Of a DNA stretch of 5,493 nucleotides, positions 4,442 to 5,493 are shown piece after piece. Each line of letters starts with the position of its first letter. Within the stretch, counting starts at the first letter, position 1. The notes under the pieces were generated by a model. That model did no database searches and had not been told where the DNA came from. It saw only the letters and a list, made by a program, of their open reading frames with translations. Source of the DNA: Verrucomicrobiaceae bacterium (GTDB lineage: Bacteria; Verrucomicrobiota; Verrucomicrobiae; Verrucomicrobiales; Akkermansiaceae); assembly GCA_947372405.1 (NCBI GenBank), contig CANBTO010000375.1:1-5493 (forward strand), read 5' to 3'. A program made the translations under genes and the position numbers.

Positions 4442-5493
4442 TCAACCTTGCAACGCAAGACTCGGCTTGAGCCGGGAACTACGCCAGGCAGGATAGAGTC
4501 CACTAAAGACGCCCACAATCACCGAGATCGCCACCGAAATCACCAGCAGGCGTGGGCTGAGATCCGGCTCCAGCAGCCCGTGGATGGCGGGCAGGGTTTC
4601 GAGAATCCTGACGGCAATTGAACCGATCAACACTCCTGCAATGCCACCGAGAAAGCCGAGCAACGCTGACTCCCACAACACCATCCGGATGATGCGCGCG
4701 CGCTTCCAACCGATCGCGAGCAGGATGCAGATTTCCTGCTTCCGCTCGAAGACGGTCATCAACATGGTGTTCATGACACCCAGAACCCCGACAATCACGG
4801 CCAGCAGCGATGTCCCCCAACTCATCGCACTGATGAAGCGGTAGGCCTGGCTGTTCCCGACGTTGTTGCCTGCGGGCAGCGCCTTTGCTTCCGTGACCAC
4901 CTTGTTGATATCCGCACAAAGCTCCTTGATGGTTTCCTCGGTGGTGTCGGGATTGGCACGGACATCAACAATGTTGATTTTCCCCTGATTGCCGGATATT
5001 TCCTGATAGAGCGGGAGGGAGACGATCACCGAGCCGTTTTCCACCAACGCGCCACCATCCACGATGCCGACAACCGTCAGTTCGCGGGTTTCGATCTGGA
5101 TGGGGTCACCAATCTTTTTCGCCAGCACTTCGGCGGCATTCCGGCCGAGCAGCACGGCGGGTTCCATGGCGTCATTCGGCATCCGGCCGGCAATGAGCTT
5201 GAGGTTCTGCCATGCAAAACCTCCCCACTCGCGGGAGGAAACGATCATCATGGACGAGGACTCGATGCTGGTGAGATCAACGAAGATCGAACAAACGGCG
5301 GCCACTCCGGGGACTGCGGCGATGCGGTTCCGGGCCGCCGCATCGAAAGGCTTCGGTGCGAGCGCACTGCCCATGTTGCTGACGACGATGTCCGTACCGC
5401 GTGCCTGCATGCCCTTCGCCCAGCTTTGCTCGAAGCCACGGGAAATCCCCACCAGCGCGACAACCGCGGCGATGCCGATGGATATGCCGACGA
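4442..5493 (-). CDS. MacB/FtsX-type ABC transporter permease (5' end beyond window)
   Basis: The gene runs off the right edge; 349 C-terminal residues are visible. The first visible residues (VGISIGIAAVVALVGISRGF) are the end of transmembrane segment 1 in the usual MacB form. A periplasmic domain of about 200 residues follows, including a MacB core pattern with KLIAGRMPNDAMEPAVLLGR (about 98-117) and VVGIVDGG (140-147). Then come the FtsX domain segments: TM2 (about 218-247), the cytoplasmic coupling motif ERKQEICILLAIGWKRARII (249-268), TM3 (about 268-296) and TM4 (about 313-333), ending in the family signature GLYPAWRSSRL (331-341). Such permeases pair with a separate or fused ATPase and move lipoproteins, lipids, peptides or drugs by mechanotransmission at the inner membrane. 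An ATPase gene probably lies just outside to the right. A GTG at 5452 lies inside TM1 and is not the true start. The LolA-like gene follows 13 nt after its stop. Confidence 0.9.
   Translation of the reverse strand, partial: VGISIGIAAVVALVGISRGFEQSWAKGMQARGTDIVVSNMGSALAPKPFDAAARNRIAAVPGVAAVCSIFVDLTSIESSSMMIVSSREWGGFAWQNLKLIAGRMPNDAMEPAVLLGRNAAEVLAKKIGDPIQIETRELTVVGIVDGGALVENGSVIVSLPLYQEISGNQGKINIVDVRANPDTTEETIKELCADINKVVTEAKALPAGNNVGNSQAYRFISAMSWGTSLLAVIVGVLGVMNTMLMTVFERKQEICILLAIGWKRARIIRMVLWESALLGFLGGIAGVLIGSIAVRILETLPAIHGLLEPDLSPRLLVISVAISVIVGVFSGLYPAWRSSRLKPSLALQG

Noticed and set aside
5450..5452. GTG at 5452 as the start of the permease
   Set aside because: The frame continues to the window edge with typical TM1 residues of a MacB permease, so the true start is outside the window.

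Overview
The window looks like a piece of a moderately GC-rich Gram-negative chromosome or large mobile element. The best guess is Verrucomicrobiota or a near relative. The reasons are the style of the small accessory proteins, the lack of Shine-Dalgarno sequences before every visible start, the low-complexity heptad spacers between genes, and the MacB-type permease paired with a TP_0789-like LolA-fold protein. The phylum assignment is inference and not secure. No rRNA, tRNA, CRISPR array or insertion sequence was seen.

The left part (1 to about 2566) reads rightward and has an accessory, plasmid- or phage-like character. After a strong hairpin (48-95) come three very small genes: a 75-aa protein of unknown function, a 75-aa probable SH3-like small protein whose start overlaps the previous stop (ATGA), and a 60-aa conserved unknown. 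A full-length, divergent beta sliding clamp (DnaN-like, 389 aa) follows, then a 124-aa protein resembling the C-terminal helix-turn-helix end of a sigma-like factor. The spacers hold a 7-nt repeat family (CCAATAA/CTCATAA, at 565-600 and 877-904), an 8-nt repeat (RYGCTGAA-type, 803-833) and a perfect 10-bp hairpin (836-872).

The right part (2538 to the end) reads leftward and looks like ordinary envelope genes. It begins off the right edge with a MacB/FtsX-type ABC transporter permease (partial). Thirteen bases later comes an exported LolA-fold protein of the 'outer membrane lipoprotein-sorting protein' type; the two are probably one operon and one transport system. After a 154-bp gap with a possible promoter lies an exported protein of unknown function with conserved-looking Cys/His motifs. 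Its 3' end overlaps the convergent HTH gene by 29 bp, which marks the border between the two modules.

The most interesting part is the left module: an extra sliding clamp with an apparently preserved partner-binding cleft, packed with small unknown proteins and a sigma-like HTH remnant.
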